From the NCBI GenBank assembly GCA_015487825.1, contig WFOZ01000706.1:1-6467 (forward strand): a DNA stretch of 6,467 nucleotides. Reading direction: 5' to 3'. Positions 1 through 6,075 of this stretch are shown here, one piece after another (position 1 is the stretch's first letter; every line of letters begins with the position of its first letter). The notes beneath the pieces were generated by a model. That model searched no databases, was not told the DNA's origin, and worked only from the letters and a program-made list of their open reading frames with translations. The stretch is from Planctomycetaceae bacterium (GTDB lineage Bacteria > Planctomycetota > Planctomycetia > Planctomycetales > Planctomycetaceae). Both the position numbers and the translations under genes were made by a program.

Positions 1-1498
1 CCGGAAGATCTATCCGTTGAGCCTGCCCCGGCGTCTGATTCGGTTCCTGTTCATTGATCGATTTTTCCGCAATTTTCACTTCCGGTAAATGAGGTCGTAA
101 TGTCGATTGAGCCGCATTTGAACTGACCAGGTCGCTTTCATCTGGAATTCTGTAGGAGAATAACGACCCATCGAGCCGGGCGACGAAAAAGGAATTTCCA
201 TCGGAAGAGAACGCGACCGAAGAAATCAGTTCCCGGTTCTTTTCATTCCACAGATAGACTTCGCGGAAGTCGCTCGCATTCCACAATTTGATAACACCAT
301 TATCTGCAAAAGTTACCAGATGGCTTCCCTGTGGCCGCCAAAGTAAATGGGAAACGATCGCTTCGTGGGCGAACAAGGCAAACAATTGCAGATTGATTTT
401 GGGGTCTTTACGTGAAAGATGGTTCCAGATACGCAGCTTCTTGTCCGCACCGACCGCTGCAATCCAGTTGCCATTCGGACTGAACGTGCAGGCGTACTCT
501 TCCTTGAGTGGTTGAGGCAATGTATCGAGCCGCAGCCCATCACTGACCCGCCAGACTTTACAGGTATCGTCCGCACTGGCACTGAGCAGCGACTGGCCAT
601 CCGGACTGAAAGCGATATCGTACACGGCTCCATTATGCCCGGGAAATGTCCGCACCTGCCGGCCCGTTTTTGGATCCCACAGGATGATCGATTTATCGTA
701 ACTGCATGTTGCCAACTGATCACTCGAGGGGGAAAATTCGATATCGTAAATTAAATCGCGGTGCCCGGCAAAACTTCGCTCTGTTTTTCCGCTGTTCAAA
801 TTGAAAATCGAAATCAGCCCTCCACGACCACTCACGCCGGATGCAATCGCGAGACGTTTTCCATCGGATGAAAAACTGAGCCCGTTCACTTTGCCCGGCA
901 GGTTATTGATGCTAAACAGAGGAGTGTTCAACGAAACTGCATTTACAGCAACCGTTGCTTTCGTTTCCGGCTTGAAGATCGTCACTTCTTCAAAACGCCC
1001 GATGGCAACCAGCCCGTGTGGTGAACAATCAATCGCAGTGATCGGTTTTTTATCGCGGTAGGGGGAAAGCCTGGGGACATTCAACGCGAGCCGATTCGGC
1101 TGCATCCCTTTCGGTCCGACCGCTCCCGCTTTCACCCAGGCATGTAGCAGTTCGATATCCTGTTGGCTCGGCTGCGGCTCATCTTCAGGAGGCATGACTG
1201 TTTCTGCATTTTTATCCAACACACGCAACAACAAACTCCCCGCGGTATCACCGGAAAGCACCACCGGTTTTCCTTCAATCCCGGCTTGCAACGCCTGATA
1301 ACTCTCAGTCGAAAACCCACCTTCTTTATCAACATCGCTATGGCAACCGGAGCAATATTTATTCAGAATCGGCTGGATATTTTTCTGGTAATCGACCGTT
1401 ACCTCTTCCGCTGACAGAACCGGGGCAACGACAGGTTGCATCAGAATAAGTAGTAATGCAGGAATAAAGTAATCAGGTATGCGATTGCATTTTAGCAT
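1..1498 (-). CDS. Secreted planctomycete cytochrome (PSCyt1)-WD40 beta-propeller protein, 3' end beyond window
   Basis: The frame stays open from the ATG at 1498 to the window edge (499 codons, no stop), so the C-terminus is missing. Residues 1-30 look like a Sec signal peptide: hydrophobic core at about 11-29, probable cleavage after LSA. Residues 35-130 match a PSCyt1 domain, with CSGCH at 49-53 (heme attachment and proximal His) and MPP at 102-104 (candidate distal Met), followed by a typical AWVKAGA helix. About seven WD40 blades follow, roughly at 150-176, 203-234, 245-275, 287-317, 332-359, 377-407 and 424-450; the clearest contain FSPDG and end in ILWD or KVWR. A linker then leads into EQEPNQTPGQAQRIDLP (483-499), which resembles the start of a bacterial pre-peptidase C-terminal (PPC) domain. 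No Shine-Dalgarno is visible before the start. The gene lies 83 bases after the DUF1549 gene on the same strand. The predicted role is an exported heme protein with a protein-binding propeller; partner and substrate are unknown. Confidence 0.9.
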   Translation of the reverse strand, partial: MLKCNRIPDYFIPALLLILMQPVVAPVLSAEEVTVDYQKNIQPILNKYCSGCHSDVDKEGGFSTESYQALQAGIEGKPVVLSGDTAGSLLLRVLDKNAETVMPPEDEPQPSQQDIELLHAWVKAGAVGPKGMQPNRLALNVPRLSPYRDKKPITAIDCSPHGLVAIGRFEEVTIFKPETKATVAVNAVSLNTPLFSINNLPGKVNGLSFSSDGKRLAIASGVSGRGGLISIFNLNSGKTERSFAGHRDLIYDIEFSPSSDQLATCSYDKSIILWDPKTGRQVRTFPGHNGAVYDIAFSPDGQSLLSASADDTCKVWRVSDGLRLDTLPQPLKEEYACTFSPNGNWIAAVGADKKLRIWNHLSRKDPKINLQLFALFAHEAIVSHLLWRPQGSHLVTFADNGVIKLWNASDFREVYLWNEKNRELISSVAFSSDGNSFFVARLDGSLFSYRIPDESDLVSSNAAQSTLRPHLPEVKIAEKSINEQEPNQTPGQAQRIDLP

Positions 1499-1526
1499 GG
1501 GTTGTTATCAATTAATAAAATGTAAA

Positions 1527-1532
1527 ATTATA
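1527..1532 (-). promoter_or_regulatory. Candidate -10 box (TATAAT) before the WD40 gene
   Basis: On the minus strand a perfect TATAAT lies 28 bases before the ATG at 1498, inside the 83-base gap. No convincing -35 box is found at 16-18 bases spacing (sequences such as AGAAAG). The surroundings are AT-rich, so a chance match is quite possible. The gene may simply be read through from the DUF1549 gene. Confidence 0.22.
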
Positions 1533-1581
1533 GGCTGCGTTGAAACACACTTTCTCGCCGAAGCAATGCCTGAGCTACGAA

Positions 1582-4098
1582 TTAATGGTTAAACAGAAAT
1601 TCTTTTGTACTCATAACGGCCCAGAAGATGTCTTCGATCACTGCCTGTTCGTCTCCCGTGCCGATGTCGGGAAGCATTTTGAGGAGTTGTTCCCGTTCTT
1701 TGCTTGTCGGAAATCGTGCCAGAGAGCAGAGGTAAATCTGATCGATCAGCGTGGCATCCGACATTCCCTGTTTTCGTAATTGAGTCAGTTGACTGGCGCG
1801 GCTTTTCTCATTCCTCAATTTTTCATTGATCGTTTTACCATTCGAAATATGCAGCACCTGCACCGTGCTTGGCTCGTTGGAGCGTTCACATTCGCAGACG
1901 ATGTTTCTCGGGTTTCTCCCAAACGAAGAAAGAAAATAGTTTTCAACCGCAGAATCGTATAGTTGAACCGCCCGGGTGCCGATGGGGTAGAAGTCTGTTT
2001 TTTGTCGATCCGCACCGGGGTAAGCGATGAACTCAAATTTCGTGGGGACCTGTGTCACTTGCACAATCGCATCGTGCAGAACTTCTGCCATCATTCGTTT
2101 TGGGTAATACCGCGAATAGAAACGCTTCTCATTTGCATTGCCGGACATTGGCTGACTGGTTCGCTGATAGGCGTTGGATTGCAGGATTTCTTTCATCAGC
2201 AATTTCAAATCGAATTTCTGTTTGATGAGATAATCCGCACACGCCTGCAACAATTCTTCGTTGGAAGCGGGGTTGGAAACTCGCATGTCATCAACAGCTT
2301 CGACCAATCCGACGCCAAAATATTTTGCCCAGATCCGATTGGCAATTGAACGGGCGAAGTACGGATTATTCGGCGAGGTAAGCCAGTTCGCCAGTGCAAT
2401 TCGTCGGTCATTCGGATCCTCCAACGCGAGCGGTTTCTGATCGAGCGGGGCAGGCGGTTGCGGTTTGCCGGTGCGTGGTTGAACGATATCGCCCACTTCA
2501 GAAACGTACAATGTACGAAGCCCATCACCATTGCGAGTTTCACCCCCCCAGCCTTTGGCTTTAACTCGCGCGAACAGATTCGCCATGCCGTAATATTGAT
2601 CGTTCGTCCATTTTTCAAGCGGGTGATTATGACATTTCGCACAACCGATCGAAAGCCCCAGAAACGCCTGACAGACATTCTCGGTCATATCCTCCGGCGT
2701 TTGATTCAATGCGTAAAAGTTGGTCGCGCCGTTTTCGTAACTGTTCCCCGTAGCGGTAATTATTTCGCGAACCATCTTGTCCCAGGGCGTATTCTTTTTC
2801 AGGTGACCGTGCAGCCATTCGTAATACGCTTTGATTGCTTTAGGTCGAAGCAGCGTGCCGTTGATCATCAGGACGTCTGAAAACTGATAGCTCCAGTAAT
2901 CGACAAAATCGTCACTGCCTAATAATTGATCAATCAGCAGATCCCGTTTCTCTTTTCGCGTGTCCGTCATAAATTGTCGAACTTCCGACTCCTCAGGCAA
3001 ACGGCCAACGGTATCGATATAAACTCGACGAACAAAAACCTGATCGGAACAGGCTCCTGAAGCTGGCAGGTTGAGTCGCTTCAATTGATGATCGATCATT
3101 TCATCAATGAAGCCGCGCGGTTTGCGGGTCTCCACCAGATTCGCAGTTTCTTTTCCCGGATCGATCACCGGATAAGGGACCGTGATGCGGGCAATCGCGA
3201 TTTTACTTGAATACCACGCGACGATCGCTCCTTCTCCCGAACCGATAATGTTTACCTTTCCAGCTTCATCAACCGTGCAGACCGCTTCATTCGTGGAAAG
3301 CCATTTGACGTGCTTTGTGGCATCGAGCAGGCGAGCATCGGAAAAGTGAGCCTGCACAATCATCTGTTGCGTTTTGCCTCTTTGCTGAATCGAACGTTTC
3401 GGAAAAATACGGATCGAATTAACTTCCGGATCGGTTACCTGCGGGCCGATTGCTCCCGTGGAAATCCAGCGGGCGAGAAGTTGATATTCAGGCGAATCGG
3501 TTTCAAATCGAATCCCTCCTTTATGAGGCATCCCGCCTGAAGGTTTCGCCAAGATGAGGCTGCGGCCCGGGTCGGCAAATTCAATGCGTCTACCTCGATC
3601 CTGTTTCACGATATTGAAGTGATCTGCATCGTGATCGTAGCCGCGCAGCGATAACCGAAATCCTCCCTTTCCTGCCAATGCTCCGTGACAAGCCCCGGAA
3701 TTGCATCCCGCTTTACTCAAGATGGGCAACACATCGTGACGGAAAGAAAGACCAGATTGTTTTTCGATCTGGGCTACTTTTACGGTAACTGTCGCAGTTT
3801 CATTTCCAACCTGGACAATAATTTTTGTTTCACCATTCGATTTCGCAGTGAGCAAACCGCTGGTAGAAACCTCTACGATTTTTGGGTTCTCCGATTTCCA
3901 TTGAACTCCATCTGAAATCTGCGCACCGGTTTCTTTCCCTTTGTCGTGAGCGACAATTTTCTGAACGAGTAATTGCTGTGAAGCAACGGAACCGCTCAAT
4001 TTCACCGATGAGGGCAGCAGAACAACTTCCGCTTCCACAACGCAATTCAGTAGAGTGATTACCACTAAAGTAAGAACGGTATATTTAATCTGTTTCAT
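1582..4098 (-). CDS. Big2 / CX4CH cytochrome / DUF1549 (PSCyt2) / DUF1553 (PSD1) secreted protein
   Basis: This is a complete 838-residue protein with stop TAA at 1584-1582. Residues 1-23 form a Sec signal peptide with probable cleavage after VEA. A Big2-like Ig domain spans about 25-110 (VQWKSENPKIVEVSTSGLLT). A cytochrome-like module covers about 118-220, with CNSGACH at 132-138 (a CX4CH heme motif) and MPHKGG from Met190 as candidate distal ligand. A second Ig-like segment lies at about 225-310. DUF1549 runs from about 328 to 512 (FIDEMIDHQLKRL, RRVYIDTVGRLP) and ends in CAKCHNHPLEKW, with CXXCH at 486-490. DUF1553 covers about 562-835 (RRIALANWLTSPNNPYFAR, RIWAKYFGVGLV). These domains are widespread in Planctomycetes; their activity is not established. 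An exported c-type cytochrome acting with its neighbours is inferred. The start follows a 205-base gap after the DUF1501 gene and has no clear Shine-Dalgarno. Alternative starts would remove the signal peptide. Confidence 0.95.
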   Translation of the reverse strand: MKQIKYTVLTLVVITLLNCVVEAEVVLLPSSVKLSGSVASQQLLVQKIVAHDKGKETGAQISDGVQWKSENPKIVEVSTSGLLTAKSNGETKIIVQVGNETATVTVKVAQIEKQSGLSFRHDVLPILSKAGCNSGACHGALAGKGGFRLSLRGYDHDADHFNIVKQDRGRRIEFADPGRSLILAKPSGGMPHKGGIRFETDSPEYQLLARWISTGAIGPQVTDPEVNSIRIFPKRSIQQRGKTQQMIVQAHFSDARLLDATKHVKWLSTNEAVCTVDEAGKVNIIGSGEGAIVAWYSSKIAIARITVPYPVIDPGKETANLVETRKPRGFIDEMIDHQLKRLNLPASGACSDQVFVRRVYIDTVGRLPEESEVRQFMTDTRKEKRDLLIDQLLGSDDFVDYWSYQFSDVLMINGTLLRPKAIKAYYEWLHGHLKKNTPWDKMVREIITATGNSYENGATNFYALNQTPEDMTENVCQAFLGLSIGCAKCHNHPLEKWTNDQYYGMANLFARVKAKGWGGETRNGDGLRTLYVSEVGDIVQPRTGKPQPPAPLDQKPLALEDPNDRRIALANWLTSPNNPYFARSIANRIWAKYFGVGLVEAVDDMRVSNPASNEELLQACADYLIKQKFDLKLLMKEILQSNAYQRTSQPMSGNANEKRFYSRYYPKRMMAEVLHDAIVQVTQVPTKFEFIAYPGADRQKTDFYPIGTRAVQLYDSAVENYFLSSFGRNPRNIVCECERSNEPSTVQVLHISNGKTINEKLRNEKSRASQLTQLRKQGMSDATLIDQIYLCSLARFPTSKEREQLLKMLPDIGTGDEQAVIEDIFWAVMSTKEFLFNH

Positions 4099-4184
4099 GA
4101 TAACTGTTCAGCGATCTGCATGAGGTTTATTGGAGTTCATGTTTTAGCGTGCTTCCGCAGGAAACGTTTCGAGTAGTCTTTTTT

Positions 4185-4270
4185 AAACCAGATGTAGCCG
4201 GAACCACTTTTCGGTAAGCCGGGAGTGTTAACTCCCAGCTCGCCTGAAAATATTCTGGCTGGTTTGCTAC
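4185..4270. repeat. Nested palindromic, REP-like intergenic element
   Basis: Most of the DUF1501-DUF1549 gap is structured. AAACCAG (4185-4191) is matched in inverted orientation by CTGGTTT (4259-4265). GTAG (4194-4197) on the plus strand faces CTAC (4267-4270). Directly after GTAG comes CCGGAA-CCACT-TTTCGG (4198-4214), a six-pair stem with one G-T wobble. A stronger hairpin sits in the centre and is listed separately. Two facing GTAG tetramers with palindromes recall paired REP (REPIN-type) sequences, but the second half lacks its own clear palindrome, so the assignment is tentative. Confidence 0.4.
4217..4240. repeat. Ten-position inverted repeat with 4-base loop
   Basis: AGCCGGGAGT (4217-4226), loop GTTA, ACTCCCAGCT (4231-4240): nine of ten positions pair and one is a C-A mismatch. 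The minus-strand transcript would form this hairpin between the DUF1501 and DUF1549 genes. No run of T follows on either strand, so it does not look like an intrinsic terminator. It could act as an RNA processing or stabilising hairpin, or be the core of a repeat. A related core occurs at 5957-5968. Confidence 0.6.
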
Positions 4271-4295
4271 AAACGATAGAGATCAAGTGAAATCT

Positions 4296-4313
4296 ACTGT
4301 TTGTCAAAACAGT
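4296..4313 (-). other. Hairpin at the DUF1501 stop codon
   Basis: ACTGTTT (4296-4302) and AAACAGT (4307-4313) are perfect complements around a 4-base loop. The TGA stop codon of the DUF1501 gene (4306-4304) lies inside that loop. The stem is AT-rich and is not followed by a T-run on the minus strand, so a classic terminator is not supported. It could influence RNA decay or partial attenuation between the genes, or be chance. Confidence 0.4.
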
Positions 4314-5674
4314 TCGTGAATAGGATGATGTCCGTTATCGACCAGCGGATAAGGTCTTCCGCCGGGACCAGGCAGGATTGTCTGGTGATCGAAGCCGAGG
4401 CTGCGGAAGATTGTTGCGACGATGTCGGCTGGTTCTACCGGTCGATCTGCCGGGACACCACCGATTGGATCGCTGGCTCCAACGACCTGTCCGCCTTTCA
4501 CTCCGCCCCCTGCAAAGTAGACGCTGAAACATTGCGGCCAGTGATCCCGCCCACCGGCTGGATTCACTCGTGGCGTTCGACCGAATTCCGCCAGATTGCA
4601 AACCATTGTTGCATCCAACATTCCACGCTCAGCCAAATCTTCAATTAATGCGGAATACGCCTGATCGTACATCGGGCAGATTTTCGCCTGCATCCCTTCA
4701 ACAGAAGTGAAAGGTTTGGAACCATGAATATCCCAGGTGACTTCATTAAAAACGGTTAAGAACGTGTTGATTGTCACGAACCGCACGCCTGCTTCGACCA
4801 GTCGCCGGGAAAGCAAACAACATTGCCCGAATCGATTCATGCCGTATCGTTCGCGCACTTTCACCGGCTCTTTGGAAAGGTCGAACGCTTCGCGTGCCTG
4901 TTTACTGGTCATCAGACGAAACGCAGAAGCGAAATTATCGTCCAGCAAAGCAGCATTTTCGGAAGCTTCGAAGACGCTGATCGTTTCATCGACAATTTCC
5001 CGCATTTTTTTTCTACGGTTTAATCGAACCGAACTGATTTCTTTAGGCGGTAATAAATCAGGGACCTGAAAATTCTTTTCAGCCGGGTTCGCGTTGAGCA
5101 CAAACGGATCATGCGATTTCCCCAGAAAGCCAGCTGCCTGACCGTTGGGAAGTCCGCCGCCGCCACGTCCCATTAATTCGGGAAGAACGACAAAAGGTGG
5201 CAGATCAGTCCTTCTGCCTTTAAGGTAACTGACCGCTGAGCCGGCGTGTGGAGAGTTCACGCCGCCCGTAAACTGGCGCCCGGTCTGCATCATCTGCCAG
5301 CCGGAATCGTGAACCGCGGCTCCTTTATGATGTGCGGATCGCACGATCGAAAACTTGTCCGCATTCTTCGCATGCAACGGCAGCAATTCGGAAATCTGAA
5401 TTTCAGGAGAAGCGGTATCAATCGGTTTGAATGGTCCGCGCACCTCGGCAGCAGCTTCGGGCTTCATATCGAACAGATCGATATGGCTCGGTGCCCCCAG
5501 ATTAAAAATCATGATGCAGGCGCGATCATCATTCTTCTTGTTCATCGCCGCTTCCGCCGCGAGACAATCTGCAAGCGTGAACCCGACCGCGCCCAAAGTC
5601 CCGACCTGCAAGAAATCACGTCGTGTCGCCCCATCACATTGATGCGACTTCCCTTTCCCTTCAAATGTCAGCAT
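4304..5674 (-). CDS. DUF1501 family protein, alkaline-phosphatase-like fold, with Tat-type leader
   Basis: This is a complete 456-residue protein, a normal length for DUF1501. The N-terminus has a twin-arginine motif, TRRDFLQVG (residues 17-25), then a weakly hydrophobic stretch ending near AEA (about 40-42), so Tat export is likely. The body has landmarks of this alkaline-phosphatase/sulfatase-like family: FNLGAPSHIDLFDMKP (57-72), HHKGAAVHDSGW (115-126), FGRTP (364-368) and GGRDHWP (374-380), where Asp377 and His378 are plausible metal ligands. The C-terminus closes with DIVATIFRSLGFD and PYPLVDNGHHPIHELF. The start at 5674 is backed by AAGGA eight bases upstream and keeps the whole leader. 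Family members are annotated as metal-dependent hydrolase-like, but no substrate is established. It is the first gene of the three-gene cassette and probably works outside the cytoplasm with the cytochrome proteins encoded downstream. Confidence 0.94.
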   Translation of the reverse strand: MLTFEGKGKSHQCDGATRRDFLQVGTLGAVGFTLADCLAAEAAMNKKNDDRACIMIFNLGAPSHIDLFDMKPEAAAEVRGPFKPIDTASPEIQISELLPLHAKNADKFSIVRSAHHKGAAVHDSGWQMMQTGRQFTGGVNSPHAGSAVSYLKGRRTDLPPFVVLPELMGRGGGGLPNGQAAGFLGKSHDPFVLNANPAEKNFQVPDLLPPKEISSVRLNRRKKMREIVDETISVFEASENAALLDDNFASAFRLMTSKQAREAFDLSKEPVKVRERYGMNRFGQCCLLSRRLVEAGVRFVTINTFLTVFNEVTWDIHGSKPFTSVEGMQAKICPMYDQAYSALIEDLAERGMLDATMVCNLAEFGRTPRVNPAGGRDHWPQCFSVYFAGGGVKGGQVVGASDPIGGVPADRPVEPADIVATIFRSLGFDHQTILPGPGGRPYPLVDNGHHPIHELF

Positions 5675-5682
5675 GCTCGAAA

Positions 5683-5687
5683 TCCTT
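5683..5687 (-). promoter_or_regulatory. Shine-Dalgarno site of the DUF1501 gene
   Basis: AAGGA on the minus strand ends eight bases before the ATG at 5674, a good spacing. It is the only clear Shine-Dalgarno among the three starts visible in the window and supports this start over internal Met codons. Confidence 0.65.
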
Positions 5688-5714
5688 ATGATTCAAGGAA
5701 TATTAGAGAGCAGA

Positions 5715-5738
5715 GGGTGCATAACGCACAAACCCTAC
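5715..5738 (-). repeat. REP-like element, copy 1 (degenerate)
   Basis: Read on the minus strand it is GTAG followed by GGTTTGTGCGTTATGCACCC. GTGC and GCAC pair around GTTAT, giving a shorter and less perfect stem than copy 2, with what looks like an inserted TTT. It has the same foot, orientation and GGTGC-type core as copy 2, 14 bases away, and lies 41 bases before the DUF1501 start. Confidence 0.5.
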
Positions 5739-5752
5739 CAGCTCCCTAAGAA

Positions 5753-5774
5753 GGTGCGTCACGACGCACCCTAC
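5753..5774 (-). repeat. REP-like element, copy 2 (perfect palindrome)
   Basis: On the minus strand the foot GTAG (5774-5771) is followed directly by GGTGCGTC-GT-GACGCACC, a perfect 8-pair stem. A GTAG tetramer next to a GC-rich palindrome is the standard layout of bacterial REP sequences mobilised by RAYT (TnpA-REP) transposases. No such transposase lies in the window. If transcription starts near the proposed promoter, this hairpin sits in the 5' leader of the DUF1501 cassette. Confidence 0.65.
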
Positions 5775-5797
5775 AGGATGAAACCCAATTTTATGGA

Positions 5798-5827
5798 ATT
5801 AAACCTCAACCGTAAGAGCAATCTCAA
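5798..5827 (-). promoter_or_regulatory. Candidate sigma70-type promoter for the DUF1501 cassette
   Basis: On the minus strand TTGAGA (5827-5822, 5 of 6 to TTGACA) is separated by 18 bases from TTTAAT (5803-5798, 5 of 6 to TATAAT). Transcription would begin near 5790, giving a leader of about 115 bases that includes both REP-like hairpins. This is consensus matching by eye only, and planctomycete promoters are poorly characterised. Confidence 0.33.
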
Positions 5828-5845
5828 GCAGGATTGAATAATCTG

Positions 5846-5880
5846 TTGACAGTAGGCGACAATCGGACCAAATTGACAGT
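5846..5880. repeat. Perfect 8-base direct repeat TTGACAGT
   Basis: TTGACAGT occurs at 5846-5853 and 5873-5880, 27 bases apart start to start, just upstream of the candidate promoter as read on the minus strand. The spacing is between two and three helical turns, so the two copies would not lie exactly on the same face of the DNA. It may be a regulator site or chance. No -10 box is found downstream of either copy on the plus strand. Confidence 0.35.
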
Positions 5881-5946
5881 TCATCCCGAAGAGAAAACAA
5901 AAACGGTTTCAGGTACAACGCCAATCCTCCAATCTCAATGAAGGGG

Positions 5947-5975
5947 GTAGCCAGGCTCAACTCCCGGCAGGCTGG
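5947..5975 (+). repeat. GTAG-led imperfect palindrome (REP-like, different subtype)
   Basis: GTAG (5947-5950) is followed by CCAGGCT (5951-5957) and, after 11 bases, AGGCTGG (5969-5975). Six of seven positions pair, with one G-G mismatch. The middle TCAACTCCCGGC (5957-5968) matches TTAACTCCCAGC at 4228-4239 in 10 of 12 bases, in the same orientation. That suggests a dispersed repeat family different from the copies at 5715-5774. Confidence 0.42.
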
Positions 5976-6075
5976 AAATTCATTCTAGTTACTCTTGAAG
6001 TTCTTATCAAATATATATTGCATAAAAAAGGCTGGATGCAGGAAAAGCGTTGTACTGAACTATCCGGTTTTCAGG

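Larger units (their letters stand above)
5675..6075. other. 401-base intergenic region rich in short repeats
   Basis: No convincing gene is seen here on either strand. The region separates the dehydratase stop from the DUF1501 start. It contains a ribosome binding site, two neighbouring REP-like palindromes, a promoter candidate, an 8-base direct repeat and a GTAG-led palindrome, each listed separately. A second direct repeat, CAATCTCAA, occurs at 5819-5827 and 5930-5938. No strong intrinsic terminator is visible just after the dehydratase: the minus strand has a T-run in AGCCTTTTTTATGC (about 6022-6035) without a good preceding GC stem. Confidence 0.7.

Noticed and set aside
313..723. Open frame of 136 codons on the minus strand
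   Set aside because: It lies wholly inside the WD40 gene in another frame. Its product is rich in Cys, Arg and Ser with no recognisable domain, while the WD40 frame encodes clear repeats over the same bases.
1963..2349. Open frame of 128 codons on the plus strand, antisense to the DUF1549 gene
   Set aside because: It overlaps the conserved DUF1553 part of a clear gene, has no recognised motif, and no supporting ribosome binding site was noticed.
2205..2678. Open frame of 157 codons on the minus strand within the DUF1549 gene
   Set aside because: It is an out-of-frame shadow with Arg/Ser/Asn-rich low-quality protein sequence; the frame with the CXXCH and DUF1553 motifs is the real one.
4042..4053. 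Lipoprotein signal (LLNC) in the DUF1549 protein leader
   Set aside because: Asn directly before the Cys and Leu at the preceding position do not fit a lipobox; cleavage after VEA by a standard signal peptidase is more likely.
1504..4104. GTTATCA near the starts of both the WD40 and DUF1549 genes (1504-1510 and 4098-4104)
   Set aside because: The two 7-base words lie in opposite orientation relative to their genes, at different distances, and one overlaps a start codon; chance is the simpler explanation.
4217..4240. Intrinsic terminator between the DUF1501 and DUF1549 genes
   Set aside because: The stem is good, but no T-run follows on the minus strand (TACCGAAAAG) or on the plus strand (CGCCTGAAAA).
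5246..5749. Open frame of 167 codons on the plus strand over the DUF1501 start
   Set aside because: It is antisense to the Tat leader and conserved N-terminus and runs across the REP-like copy 1. No domain is visible, so it is a shadow frame.
5846..5878. Plus-strand promoters from the two TTGACA boxes
   Set aside because: No acceptable -10 box lies about 17 bases downstream of either (CAAATT and ACAAAA), and no plus-strand gene follows.
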